DNA from: Bog-473 sp963743785
GTDB lineage: Bacteria; Actinomycetota; Acidimicrobiia; Acidimicrobiales; RAAP-2
Reading direction: 5' to 3'
Length of the DNA: 64,000 nucleotides
Assembly (NCBI GenBank): GCA_963743785.1
Contig: CAVURD010000013.1
Location: forward strand, 1-64,000
Shown piece by piece: positions 1-8,558 of the stretch. Each line of letters begins with the position of its first letter. The stretch's first letter is position 1. The notes under the pieces were generated by a model. The model worked only from the letters and a program-made list of their open reading frames with translations. It did no database searches and had not been told where the DNA came from. The position numbers and the translations under genes are program-made.

Positions 1-206
1 TTTCCACAGCTCGATGCCATCGGAGGAAGCGGGAGCGATGACGGTCGGCCTGGAGCCGGGTCGCCTCGGGCGAGCGAGATCGGTGGGATCGGCGCTCTAT
101 CTGGGCGAGCGATGCGTCGTCGTACCTGACCGGGGGCCTGGTCGTGCTGGACGGTGGCTCGCCGCCGACGAGTGAAAACCCGGGCGAACCCCCACGAGGA
201 TCATGA
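1..206 (+). pseudogene. 3' end of an SDR-family oxidoreductase (partial, frame-broken)
   Basis: The last ~32 codons, ending at the TGA at 204-206, read DASSYLTGGLVVLDGG followed by a short tail, which is the typical C-terminus of a Rossmann-fold short-chain dehydrogenase/reductase. Just upstream the expected A-L-Y-L-A-S-D continues only if a surplus G near 104 is skipped, and further upstream (60-95) the frame changes again, so the piece is frame-broken as well as cut by the window edge. It lies 24 bp before another SDR gene on the same strand, suggesting one operon. The substrate cannot be inferred. Confidence 0.6.
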
Positions 207-230
207 GGAACCATTGAGAAGGAGCGACAG

Positions 231-1104
231 ATGACCGACGCACCGAACGACCTGGTCGGCCCGGGACGGGTGGCGGTGGTGACCGGCGCGGCCAGCGGGA
301 TCGGGCGTGCCCTGGCCATGGCGTTCGCCGACGAAGGGTCCATTGTCATGGTCGGAGATATCGACGGGCAAGAGGCTGAGGGTGTCGCCGCCGGCATCAG
401 GGACGGTGGGGGTCAGGCCGAGGCTTTGACCGTCGATGTCGCCGATGCCGCGTCGGTCGAGGACCTGGCCGCGCACACGCTGGCCCGTTCGGGCCGTCGA
501 CGTGCTGTGCAACAACGCCGGGGTGTCAACCTTCAATCTGATCCAGGACCAGACACTCGACGATTGGCGCTGGGTGTTCGACGTCAACCTCTGGGGGGTG
601 GTGCACGGCCTGCAGAGCTTCTTGCCCGTCTTTCGCCGACAAGGCACCCCCGCGCACATCGTCAACACGGCTTCCATCGCCGGGCTGCTGAGCGGGGTGG
701 CCTTTATTGGCCCCTATGCCGCCACCAAGGCCGCGGTGGTATCGATCTCCGAGACGCTCAGCCAGGAGTGTGCCATCGCCGGGTTGCCCATCGGCGTAAG
801 CGTGCTGTGCCCGAGCTCTGTCAATACCCGGGTCATGGAATCGGAGCGCTCGCGTCCCACGGCGCGAGGGATTGAAAAGCGAAAAGAGTCCGCCGAGGCA
901 GTGCGGTTGGCGATCCGCGATTCCTTCACGGGCCCCACGGGGTTGACCCCAGGGCAGGTGGCGGAACGCACCCTGGAGGCAATCCGAGCCGGCGAGTTCT
1001 GGGTCATCACCCACCCGGGGGAGCGCTCGGCGTTCGAGGCTCGCTTCACTACCGCTCTGGCCCACTTCCCTCCTCCACTCGATCCTGTGCAGGGGAACGG
1101 ATGA
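231..1104 (+). CDS. SDR-family NAD(P)-dependent oxidoreductase, frameshifted
   Basis: A Rossmann-fold oxidoreductase of about 290 residues, normal for the family. The N-terminal frame carries the cofactor motif TGAASGIG and an acidic residue after beta-2 (GDIDG). The second half has NNAG, the catalytic Ser region (NTASIAGL) and YAATKAA, the Y-x-x-x-K catalytic motif. The reading frame changes near 490-500 (one surplus or two missing bases) between LARSG and VDVLCNNAG, so no single frame covers the gene. ATG 231 is chosen because AAGGAG precedes it at normal spacing. All catalytic residues are present across the two frames, so a sequencing error is more likely than a dead gene. Substrate unknown. 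Confidence 0.8.
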
Positions 1105-1355
1105 CCCGGGACTAGGAGACGACGCGGAGGGTGACCTGGTCAGCGGGACCCGACAGGTCGTCGACCTGCTGCCCCGTAAGGTAATGAGGCCCGAAAGGCC
1201 TGGTCCGAACCTCAGGCCTTTCGTCCCTGGATCCAGCCGGTGTGCGCCCCAGGCAATGCTTGGGCGCAGCGAGTGCGACGCGGCCAGTATGAAGGCAGAA
1301 GATCAGCAAGAGGCGTGGCGACAATTGAGAGCGCACAGACCGAGAGGAGGCGCCC

Positions 1356-2366
1356 ATGCCTGCGGTGACCGTCGATGACCTGTCGAAGCTGCCGAAAATC
1401 CCTGTTCCTGATCGCACGGCGACGACAGAACGGCCGGTGAGGTCCGTGACCACGGCGCCGAGCGGGCTCGAGGGAGAGGGGTTTCCGGTACGCAGGGCGT
1501 TCGCCGGCATGAGCCTGGCCGACCTCGACCCTTTCGTCCACATGGACCAGATGGGCGCGGTCAACTACGCACCGGGTGAGCCAAAGGGAACCCCCTGGCA
1601 TCCCCATCGGGGTTTCGAGACGGTGACCTACATGATCGATGGCACGTTTGCCCACCAGGACTCCCAGGGAGGCGGTGGCCTCATCACCGACGGGGCCACA
1701 CAATGGATGACCGCCGGTGGGGGGATCTTGCACATCGAAACGCCTCCCGAGGATCTCGTCATCTCGGGTGGTCTCTTCCACGGGATCCAGCTCTGGGTGA
1801 ACCTGCCGGCAAAGGACAAGATGATCCCGCCGGCCTATCAAGGGCTCGAAGCCGACCAGGTGGCTCTGGTGTCTTCCGCCGACGGTGGCTGCCTGTTAAG
1901 GGTGATCGCCGGCCAGATCGGTGAGCACCGCGGTCCCGGCTCCACCCACACACCGATGGCCCTGATGCACGCCAGCATCTCTCCGGGGGCCTTGCTCGAG
2001 CTGCCCTGGAACCCTGACTTCAACGGGTTGGTCTACGTGCTCGCCGGATCTGGGCGTGCCGGGAGCGACGGGCGGCCGATCCAAGGCGGTCAGTTGGTGG
2101 CGTTCGACCCTGGAGACTGGATGGCCGTCCGCGCCGACGACCGCCAGGACTCTGGCACCGACCACCTGGAAATCCTCGTCCTGGGAGGCCGGCCGATCAA
2201 GGATCCCGTTGAGCACTACGGACCCTTCGTGATGAACACCCGAGCAGAGATCGGGCAAGCACTCGAGGACTTCGAGGCCGGTCGCTTCGGCACGATTCCA
2301 CCGAACACGCTGATGCCGCACGTGCCGGACCCTGATCCGGTCCGAGCCGAGCACACCGGGATCTGA
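1356..2366 (+). CDS. Pirin family protein
   Basis: A 336-residue bicupin of the pirin family. The N-terminal cupin has the metal-binding signature WHPHRGFETVTY with His82 and His84, followed by GGGILHIE with His126 and Glu128, matching the four Fe ligands of human pirin. The C-terminal cupin covers roughly residues 190-290. Pirins are cytosolic; some have quercetin 2,3-dioxygenase activity and others act as redox-dependent transcription cofactors, and the sequence does not decide between these. The start at 1356 has GAGGAGG about 5 nt upstream. It stands alone between the SDR gene and an MFS gene. Confidence 0.88.
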   Translation: MPAVTVDDLSKLPKIPVPDRTATTERPVRSVTTAPSGLEGEGFPVRRAFAGMSLADLDPFVHMDQMGAVNYAPGEPKGTPWHPHRGFETVTYMIDGTFAHQDSQGGGGLITDGATQWMTAGGGILHIETPPEDLVISGGLFHGIQLWVNLPAKDKMIPPAYQGLEADQVALVSSADGGCLLRVIAGQIGEHRGPGSTHTPMALMHASISPGALLELPWNPDFNGLVYVLAGSGRAGSDGRPIQGGQLVAFDPGDWMAVRADDRQDSGTDHLEILVLGGRPIKDPVEHYGPFVMNTRAEIGQALEDFEAGRFGTIPPNTLMPHVPDPDPVRAEHTGI

Positions 2367-2517
2367 CTGGGCATCTGGCCAAGCTGGTCGAGGCTGGACA
2401 TTGGACGACAGTGGATCCACCAAAGGACCCGTCGGATTCAAGACCGGATATCAAGTAGTCGAAGACCCCCGGTGCCCTCGCTGGAGATGCTCAATGGACC
2501 GTGATGCCCTCGCCGTC

Positions 2518-3785
2518 ATGCCCGAGGCGGGACCTCTGCCGGGGTCGCAGGCAGCGACGACGGCCAAAGCGGGCAGCTCCTTCGCGCCCTGCGGTCCCGG
2601 CCCTTCCGTCTCTACTTCGGCGGCCAGGTTGTCTCGGCCAGCGGCAGCTTCTTGGAGCAGACGGCCATCGGCTGGCTCGTCCTCGAGCGCACCGGTTCGC
2701 CCGGCGATCTGGGGCTGGTTCTGGCGGCCGGGGGGATCCCCTCTCTGCTGTTCGGCCCCTGGGGTGGGGCGGTGGCCGACCGGGTCGACCTGCGCAAGCT
2801 CCTCGTGGTCACTCAGACGCTCTTCTGCGTCATGGCCGCGCTGTTGTGGGCGCTGGCCGCAGCAGGCGCGGCCAGCGTGGCGGCCCTGGTGGCCATCGGT
2901 GTGGCGGGGGGTGTCGTCCAGATCGCCGACTCGCCGGCTCGCCAGGCCCTCGTCAGCCGCCTGGTTCCGCCGGACGACCTGGCCAGCGCGGTCAGCCTCA
3001 ACGGGGTGGTGGTCAACAGCGCCCGCGTGGTCGGCCCCGCCCTGGCCGGTGTGCTGATCGTGACCGTAGGCACGACGATCTGTTTCGGGCTCAACGCCCT
3101 GTCCTATCTGGCCGTCATCGCCGCCCTGCTCGTCATTCGGCCCCGCAAGGCGGGCGGCCCCGCTCCGCCCGGACGCCAAGGTGTCAAAGAAGGGTTGCGG
3201 TACGCCGCCGGCCGCCAGCAACTCTGGCTCCCTCTTCTGATGATGTCGGTGGTCGGGCTCTTGGCGTTCAACTTCGCCGTGGTCTTGCCCGTGTTCGCCA
3301 AGGACACGTTCCACGGCACCGGCGGCACCTATGGGCTGCTCACGACCATGCTCAGCGTCGGGGCGGTCGTGGGCTCCCTCGCGGTCGGCCTTGTCCACCA
3401 TCCGAGGCGCCAGTACTTGCTCTTCGCCGCCCTGGGGTTCGGGGTCACGTCGGCCGCCACTGCAGCCGCCCCTAACGTCGCCGTGGCCTGCGTCACGCTG
3501 CTCGTCACGGGTGGGACGGCATTCTGCTTCGTCACCTTGTGTTCGACCACGCTCCAGCTTCACAGCTCGAGCGCCTATCGCGGTCGAATCATGGCGCTCT
3601 GGGTCTTCGTCTACTTGGGAACCACGCCCATCGGCAGCATCCTGACCGGGTGGATCATCTCGAGCGGTGGCCCCCGGATCGCGCTCCTCGTTGGTTCGGG
3701 GGCGTGCCTGGCCGCGTCGGTGCTGGCTGCCTTCGTCCACACGCCGCACAATCCCGACGAGGCGCTCGCGGATCTTGGTCAGTGA
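2518..3785 (+). CDS. MFS transporter (EntS-like, MFS_3), 5' end frameshifted
   Basis: A membrane exporter of the major facilitator superfamily, with about 12 hydrophobic segments. The conserved body reads in frame from about 2583 (RSRPFRLYFGGQVVSASGSF) to the stop at 3785, with the loop motif GAVADRVDLRK between TM2 and TM3 and QALVSRLVPPDDLASA later, typical of the MFS_3 / enterobactin-exporter-like group. The open frame upstream of 2583 contains no ATG, GTG or TTG before a stop at 2502; ATG 2518 is in another frame, so a one-base shift near 2575 probably separates start and body. The first start in frame with the body is TTG 2652. Substrate unknown. Confidence 0.78.
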
Positions 3786-3827
3786 CTGTCGGGTGACGAT
3801 CCGAAGGTATCGAAGCCGGACGAGGTC

Positions 3828-4445
3828 TTAGTCGTGGTCCTGGCCGAAGGTGGAGCGGAGGGCGCGCAATCCCATGGATGTGGCACGAACGAAGTCCTCG
3901 TCACGGTCCGGAATGCCCTGATCGAGCCACGTCAGTGTGGCCTCGATGAGCCAGCCAAATAAGGCTTCCGAGCGCCACACGTCAAAGAGTTGGTCACCTG
4001 AGTCGAGCGCCGTCAGCCGGCGCACCACAGCCACAGCGACAGATCGAAGCTGGGCCGCGTAGTCAGCAAACCGCGGCTCACGAGCAGCGTGGCGCCACAG
4101 GAGCGTGAAGCCGTCGGGATCCTGGCGGGCCACGGTCAAGAGGGTGCGCGGCCCGAGTCCGCTCCGACTCGGCTCGGCCAACTCGCTGCGGAGCTCCTGG
4201 CCGAGCTCCTCGAACACTTCCTGGAGAATCTCGCGGTAGAGCTCCTCTTTTGAACCGAAGTGCCGGTAGATGATGAGTTTCGTGACGCCGCATGCGGCTG
4301 CCACATCCTCCATCGACGTGTGGGCGAAGCCCGTCGAAGCAAAGGCACGAGACGCACCCCGCAGGATGGAGGCCCGCCGTTCGACGCGGGGGAGGAGTTT
4401 GCTCTGGAGTTGTATACCTGAAAGTATACACTTCCACGTAGACAC
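3828..4445 (-). CDS. TetR/AcrR family transcriptional regulator
   Basis: About 205 residues: an N-terminal helix-turn-helix (TSMEDVAAACGVTKLIIYRHFGSKEELYREI, given here only as landmarks TSMEDVAA and IYRHFGSKEEL) followed by an all-helical ligand-binding domain. It is divergent from the ferritin-like/monooxygenase pair. The first ATG (4445) lies upstream of, and its codons run through, a perfect palindrome at 4412-4431, so either the gene is autoregulated from within its own 5' end or the true start is further in; no better start is visible. It most likely represses the divergent pair and itself. Ligand unknown. Confidence 0.85.
   Translation of the reverse strand: MSTWKCILSGIQLQSKLLPRVERRASILRGASRAFASTGFAHTSMEDVAAACGVTKLIIYRHFGSKEELYREILQEVFEELGQELRSELAEPSRSGLGPRTLLTVARQDPDGFTLLWRHAAREPRFADYAAQLRSVAVAVVRRLTALDSGDQLFDVWRSEALFGWLIEATLTWLDQGIPDRDEDFVRATSMGLRALRSTFGQDHD
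4412..4431. promoter_or_regulatory. Palindromic operator, probable TetR site
   Basis: TGTATAC-CTGAAA-GTATACA is a perfect inverted repeat with 7-bp arms and a 6-bp spacer, placed between the divergent TetR gene and the 4472 gene, 41 bp before that start. Size and position fit a TetR-family operator; binding itself is inference. Confidence 0.65.
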
Positions 4446-4471
4446 CGAGGATGGTCGTGGGAGGTGCCTTC

Positions 4472-5506
4472 ATGGGCGCATTGCAAGTCGAGTTCACCGA
4501 AGAGGAGTTGCTTGCTGATGTCTCGGTCAGCGAACCCCTGGTTGCGGGTGGCGTCCGCTGCCACGGCGGTTTCAATGAAGACGGCAGGTACGTCTCGCCT
4601 CGCACCAAGTACCGAGTCCCGGCGATCGCGGCGTGGGGTGAGCAGAACTGTGAACGCTTCACCACCCAGTTGATCGACGCGGCTCTCGAGCGCTGGGAGC
4701 GATCGTTTCCCAGTGTGGACCAAGCCCGCTTCCTGATTCGATCTGGAGTGCCCGAGCCGCTGATGGCGACGCTGACGCGCATCGGCACCGTGGAGGGCTA
4801 CGGCGCCAACATCCGACTCCTCAAGCCAAAGAACCTGCAGCGGCATTTCGTCGAGGACATCGACGGCACGGCCATCGACCATCTGGGTGGTGGACTCTTC
4901 GAGGCGCACGGTCGAGATGAGGCAGGTTGGGATGTCGAAGCCGGTCACCGGGACATGTGGTTTGCCGCACGCGACATAGCGTTCGAGAGGCCCGCTGAGG
5001 AGCTGGACATTGAGGCCATGCTGGCCCGCATGGGCTTCGGCCGGTCCGGTCCAGGTGGCCAAGCGGACCGGCTGCTGCCGAACGACGTTCCGGCGGAACT
5101 TGAGATGATGGTCTCGCTCATGGTGCGTGTTCTCTTCATTGAGATCTCGGCCTTTCATACCTTCGCCTGGGCTGAGGAGTGGATGTCCGATTCCGAGCTC
5201 GTTGGCGGTGAGGGCGAGGCGGCCCGTCTCGTCTCGTACATCCGGGCCGACGAGACACCCCACGTGGGCTACCTCCGTACGGCACTGTCCGAAATGCGGG
5301 ACCGCACCTGGGTGGGTGACGGCGGCAAGCACCACTCCGGCGCCGACATGATCGGTCGGATTTGGGAGCCACTGCTGGCCCAGAGCCTCGGACCGGGTCG
5401 CGACGAAGGTCGTCGGGCCGCGCTGGGTGAGGTCGAATACTGGTGCGCCAAGCATCGCAACGGGTCGGACATCGTGGCGGAGTTCCACTCGCTCGGTAAC
5501 GCATGA
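4472..5506 (+). CDS. Ferritin-like (probable di-iron) protein of unknown function
   Basis: A 344-residue mostly helical protein. I recognise no named family, but it has metal-ligand patterns of the ferritin-like superfamily: acidic and His residues in EDIDGTAIDHLGGGLFEAH, then FIEISAFHTFAWAEEW, then the EXXH motif in DETPHVGYL. That suggests a carboxylate-bridged di-iron oxidase or monooxygenase partner. ATG 4472 is preferred over ATG 4451 because GGGAGG sits 7 nt upstream and because 4451 would leave only 5 bp to the divergent TetR start. Its stop overlaps the next start (ATGA), so it is translationally coupled to the luciferase-like monooxygenase; the two probably act in one pathway. Confidence 0.7.
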   Translation: MGALQVEFTEEELLADVSVSEPLVAGGVRCHGGFNEDGRYVSPRTKYRVPAIAAWGEQNCERFTTQLIDAALERWERSFPSVDQARFLIRSGVPEPLMATLTRIGTVEGYGANIRLLKPKNLQRHFVEDIDGTAIDHLGGGLFEAHGRDEAGWDVEAGHRDMWFAARDIAFERPAEELDIEAMLARMGFGRSGPGGQADRLLPNDVPAELEMMVSLMVRVLFIEISAFHTFAWAEEWMSDSELVGGEGEAARLVSYIRADETPHVGYLRTALSEMRDRTWVGDGGKHHSGADMIGRIWEPLLAQSLGPGRDEGRRAALGEVEYWCAKHRNGSDIVAEFHSLGNA

Positions 5507-6867
5507 AGTTCGGCATCTTCTACGAGCACCAGCTGCCCCGCCCTTGGGAGGAGGGCAGCGAGTACCGCCTCTTGCAAGAAGCGCTCGAGCAGGTTGAGTT
5601 GGCCGACCGACTTGGCTTCGACGTCGTGTGGGAAGTGGAGCACCATTTTCTGGAGGAATACAGCCACTCCTCGGCACCTGAAGTTTTTCTCGGCGCCTGC
5701 AGCCAGCGCACCAAGGACATCCGGCTGGGCCACGGCATCATTCAAACTGCTCCGCGCTACAACCATCCGGCCCGGACCGCCGAACGCGTGGCCACGCTCG
5801 ATCTGATCTCGGGCGGGCGAGTCGAGTTCGGCTCGGGAGAGTCAGGATCGGAAGCAGAATTGGGTGGTTTCCTGGTTGATCCCGCCACCAAGCGGGAGGC
5901 GTGGCTCGAAGGTCTCGAAGTCGTGCTCCGTTGCATGACCGAAACACCTTTCACCGGGGTCGATGGCCGTTTTGTCCAGATGCCGCCGCGCAACGTTGTT
6001 CCCAAACCGATGCAAAAGCCGCATCCGCCCCTCTGGGTGGCCTGCTCGCGGCGTGACACCATCCTGCTGGCAGCCGAGAAGGGCATCGGAGCACTCACGT
6101 TCGCCTTCATCGATCCCGAGGAAGCGACCAAATGGATCGCCGACTACGAGCACACGTTGGCTGAGCGCTGCGTTCCTGTCGGACATACCGTGAACTCCAA
6201 CATTGCCTGTGTAACGCAGATGATGTGCCATCCCGAAGAGAAAGTGGCGCTCGACCGGGGTCTTGAAGGCGGCAACTTCTTTGGGTACTCGCTCGGGCAC
6301 TACTACGTCTTTGGCGAGCACCGTCCGGGTTCCACCGACGTATGGGGCGAATACCTTGATCGCCGTGGTGACCAGGGCTACTCGCCCGAGGTCGAAGCCG
6401 CGCTACGTCAGGAGCGGCTCGGAGCCAAGCTGGCCGCGGGCGACCGAACCGGCCTACGGGGTGCGACCGGGACGCCCGAGCAGATCCGCCACTACCTTGA
6501 ACGGTTCGAAGAGGCCGGCGTGGACCAAATCATCTTCGTTCTTCAGGCCGGGAGGAACCGTCACGAAGACATTTGCGAATCGCTCGAACTCTTCGGACGA
6601 GAGGTGCTGCCAGCGTTCAGGGAGCACGATGAGGCGCAGGTCAAGGCGAAGGCAGCTCGCCTTGCCCCGGCGATTGATGCCGCCATGGAGCGTCTCGCCC
6701 ACGAACCCAAACCGCCGAAGCTTCCCTCTGACTACTCCTTTCCCGCCATGCCGCGTCGCTGGGCCGACGAGACCAAAAGCGAGGAAATCCGCGAATGGCT
6801 CGAGAATTTCGCCAACGCCCGTGCCCAGGGCGTCAGAGAGAAGGGGCTCGGTATTCTCGGAAACTGA
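5503..6867 (+). CDS. LLM-class (luciferase-like) flavin-dependent monooxygenase
   Basis: A 454-residue TIM-barrel oxidoreductase of the bacterial luciferase family, using reduced FMN or F420. Landmarks are MKFGIFYEHQLPRP at the N-terminus, VEHHFLEEYSHSSAPEVFL, the RTAERVATLDLISGGR segment typical of the family, and a late GTPEQIRHYLERFEEAGVDQIIF. It is about 80-100 residues longer than ordinary LLM enzymes, the extra part being a charged C-terminal tail (about 375-454). Its ATG overlaps the stop of the ferritin-like gene by 4 bp. The pair under a TetR operator suggests degradation or modification of a hydrophobic or aromatic compound (inference). Confidence 0.88.
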   Translation: MKFGIFYEHQLPRPWEEGSEYRLLQEALEQVELADRLGFDVVWEVEHHFLEEYSHSSAPEVFLGACSQRTKDIRLGHGIIQTAPRYNHPARTAERVATLDLISGGRVEFGSGESGSEAELGGFLVDPATKREAWLEGLEVVLRCMTETPFTGVDGRFVQMPPRNVVPKPMQKPHPPLWVACSRRDTILLAAEKGIGALTFAFIDPEEATKWIADYEHTLAERCVPVGHTVNSNIACVTQMMCHPEEKVALDRGLEGGNFFGYSLGHYYVFGEHRPGSTDVWGEYLDRRGDQGYSPEVEAALRQERLGAKLAAGDRTGLRGATGTPEQIRHYLERFEEAGVDQIIFVLQAGRNRHEDICESLELFGREVLPAFREHDEAQVKAKAARLAPAIDAAMERLAHEPKPPKLPSDYSFPAMPRRWADETKSEEIREWLENFANARAQGVREKGLGILGN

Positions 6868-6943
6868 GCCCGCTGTTATCCACCGGGCGATGGCACTCCC
6901 ACCAAGTCGGTAGCTGTGCAATCGAGCAACCAATGCCGGCGGA

Positions 6944-7069
6944 GATCTTCGAGGCATCGTCGGCAACGGGTCGGTTCCTCCGTTGGCCTTCGACACTCGG
7001 GAGCACGCCTCCTACCAGGACAAGAACGTGAAGGTCGACGCCTTCGCCGCCCTGTGGCTCATAAGCTAG
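6944..7069 (+). pseudogene. Remnant of a Fe/Mn superoxide dismutase C-terminus
   Basis: In one frame ending at TAG 7067-7069 the sequence reads VPPLAFDTREHASYQDKN then VKVDAFAALWLIS. This matches the end of Fe/Mn superoxide dismutases, where D-x-W-E-H-A-Y-Y supplies the last Asp and His metal ligands, followed by KNV-x-x-D and a terminal A-x-W-x-x-x-x-W. Here Trp is replaced (DTREHASY) and no upstream SOD sequence precedes it; only about 40 codons are recognisable. I read it as the relic of a lost sod gene. Confidence 0.6.
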
Positions 7070-7188
7070 GGAGCCCGAGGCTAGGCAGAAAGGCTGGCGC
7101 GCCGGCTTCAGCACGACCGATGATGGGCAACGGGGGAGTCGTGCATCGAGTGCGACGAGAGGGAACACAGAAGAGGACGGTGACACCT

Positions 7189-7434
7189 ATGGCGAATATT
7201 CCTGCTGAGAGCGAGCCGGTGAGCTTCGGTAGACACGTAAAGCCCCTGTTTCGTCCTCGCGACCGAGAGTCAATGCAATCCCGCTTTGATCTCTGGTCCT
7301 ATGACGATGTCACCGCCAACGTGAGCGCCATAGTCACCCAGCTCCGCGCTGGCACAATGCCTTGCGACGGCGCTTGGCCGGTCGAACAAGTCGACCTCAT
7401 TCAGCGATGGGTGGACACAGGAAAGGCACGCTGA
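7189..7434 (+). CDS. Small conserved 81-residue protein (cytochrome-domain-like segment)
   Basis: An 81-residue soluble protein starting MANIPAESEPVSFGRHVKPL and containing FRPRDRESMQSRFDLWSYDDV, then a conserved-looking tail GTMPCDGAWPVEQVDLIQRW. The layout (an N-terminal HVKPLF like an S-x-x-x-x-x-IxPIF cytochrome start, a middle DLWSYDDV, and a terminal MPCDG..W....QRWVDTG) resembles the heme-less cytochrome-c-like segments seen next to ferritin-like or dioxygenase proteins, but there is no CXXCH. ATG 7189 has AGAGGA upstream. Function unknown; confidence that it is a gene is moderate to good. Confidence 0.6.
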   Translation: MANIPAESEPVSFGRHVKPLFRPRDRESMQSRFDLWSYDDVTANVSAIVTQLRAGTMPCDGAWPVEQVDLIQRWVDTGKAR

Positions 7435-7781
7435 CTGGTGTCCTCGCTACGGTCTGGACGGAGCTAGCCGACCGCAGAGATCAAACACTCTCAGCTCGTT
7501 GACAAGCCAGCATCGGCGGCATCGTCGTGGGTCGCGGTCTTAGCTCCTCTGCGCCTGGCAGTCCTGCATCTTCACCGCAGCTCTGTTACTTCCACTCGGC
7601 ACCCTCCTACAGCGCTGTCAGTTAGGCATTCGAGCGTCCGATCGCCGGTGACCTCGACGTCATTCCTCCCACCCCAGAGAAGCTGAGGTGGAGTGGCGTC
7701 GCATCGCACTCGACCAGCCGTGCCGGGGTTCGAGGGTTTATGAGTGCCCAGCGCTAGCGACGCGGGGGCATCCAGCCACTG
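7435..7781. other. Intergenic stretch, nothing recognised
   Basis: Between the small protein gene and the convergent YdeI-like gene. I see no credible reading frame, RNA or clear hairpin. Confidence 0.5.
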
Positions 7782-8048
7782 TTATCTGCCGGTCCGCTCG
7801 CGGTGCTCGCACCCTGGCCAGCAGCAGGGCCGACGCTGGCCTTCCTCCAGCTCCTCCTGGGTCCGGCGAATGCGGCGTTCTCGGGTCATCTCCTGCTTGG
7901 CGTCCTCGACCCAGCAGATGAATTCGTTGCGGGCCAGAGGCGTTATGTCCTTCCAGGCATCGAGCGCAGTGCGGTTGGCGACCAGCGCCTGGCGCAGGTC
8001 TCCTGGAAGCTTGTGCACCACCCCACCGGGCACTCGCGGGCTGCTCAT
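7782..8048 (-). CDS. YdeI/OmpD-associated family protein
   Basis: An 88-residue protein matching the C-terminal domain of the bacteriocin-protection YdeI/OmpD-associated family: LPGDLRQALVANRTALDAW, LTPLARNE-like DITPLARNEFICW, and the diagnostic end RRIRRTQEELEEGQRRPCCWPGC. The longer open frame upstream (to 8450) has no similarity and unlike composition, so ATG 8048 (MSSPRVPGG) is taken as the start. The cysteine-rich C-terminal PCCWPGCEHR is retained. The molecular role of the family is not well established. Confidence 0.8.
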   Translation of the reverse strand: MSSPRVPGGVVHKLPGDLRQALVANRTALDAWKDITPLARNEFICWVEDAKQEMTRERRIRRTQEELEEGQRRPCCWPGCEHRERTGR

Positions 8049-8432
8049 GGGGCCACGGTACAGCGCCTCGTGTCCGCTCGGAACGATGACCGCCCGGTCA
8101 TGAGGTTTGCGGTGATACTTCGGCGAAGTACCTGAGGAACGGGGTGGGACGTCGGTGTCGTTATCAACCGGCAGTAGGGCCAGGGTGCTCCATCGGTGGG
8201 CCCACGGGAAATCCTTGCTGGGACCGGCCAGAAATGCTGCCCGTACCCGCCGTGCGACCGCTCCGTACAAGGACTGACTCGTCCCGAATCGCGGCGACAC
8301 CACCGAGCACGCAAGAGCGGTTTGCCGCCGCCGTGAATTGTCGTTGACGGCTCTATACCGGCGGTCTCTGACCACGACGTGCGCGAACTCCCACCAACTC
8401 GCCTTCCTCGCTGGTGTCATTCCGCCACGGAT

Positions 8433-8478
8433 TTGGGCCGTTCGGCCCATTGGTCAGCGTAAGTCGCCGACTTAGGCT
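8433..8478 (+). promoter_or_regulatory. Regulon motif site 1 with -10-like hexamer
   Basis: Palindrome TTGGGCC-GTTC-GGCCCAT at 8433-8450, then exactly 22 bp, then the hexamer TAGGCT at 8473-8478. This places the palindrome centre near -43 relative to the predicted start point, 74 bp before the methyltransferase start at 8559. The same arrangement recurs at six other places in this window. The rest of the 8049-8558 gap shows nothing else I can support. Confidence 0.65.
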
Positions 8479-8558
8479 GGTCATCAAGAGGCTTTTGTAT
8501 CCACACGGTTATTTGGGGATAGCCGCTCGACTCCGTGTGTCAACCCAGAGAGTGGACA

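Noticed and set aside
708..730. Partial match to the regulon motif inside the SDR gene
   Set aside because: Only one half-site matches, it lies within coding sequence, and no hexamer follows at the fixed spacing.
2451..3749. 432-residue minus-strand open frame opposite the MFS transporter
   Set aside because: Gly/Arg/His/Asp-rich antisense composition typical of GC-rich shadows; the plus strand encodes clear MFS helices.
4136..5677. 513-residue minus-strand open frame
   Set aside because: Antisense to the ferritin-like gene; only its last part resembles anything, being an out-of-frame copy of the TetR region.
8049..8450. Upstream extension of the YdeI-like frame to 222 residues
   Set aside because: The extra 134 residues lack similarity and run through the palindromic motif; ATG 8048 fits the domain start.
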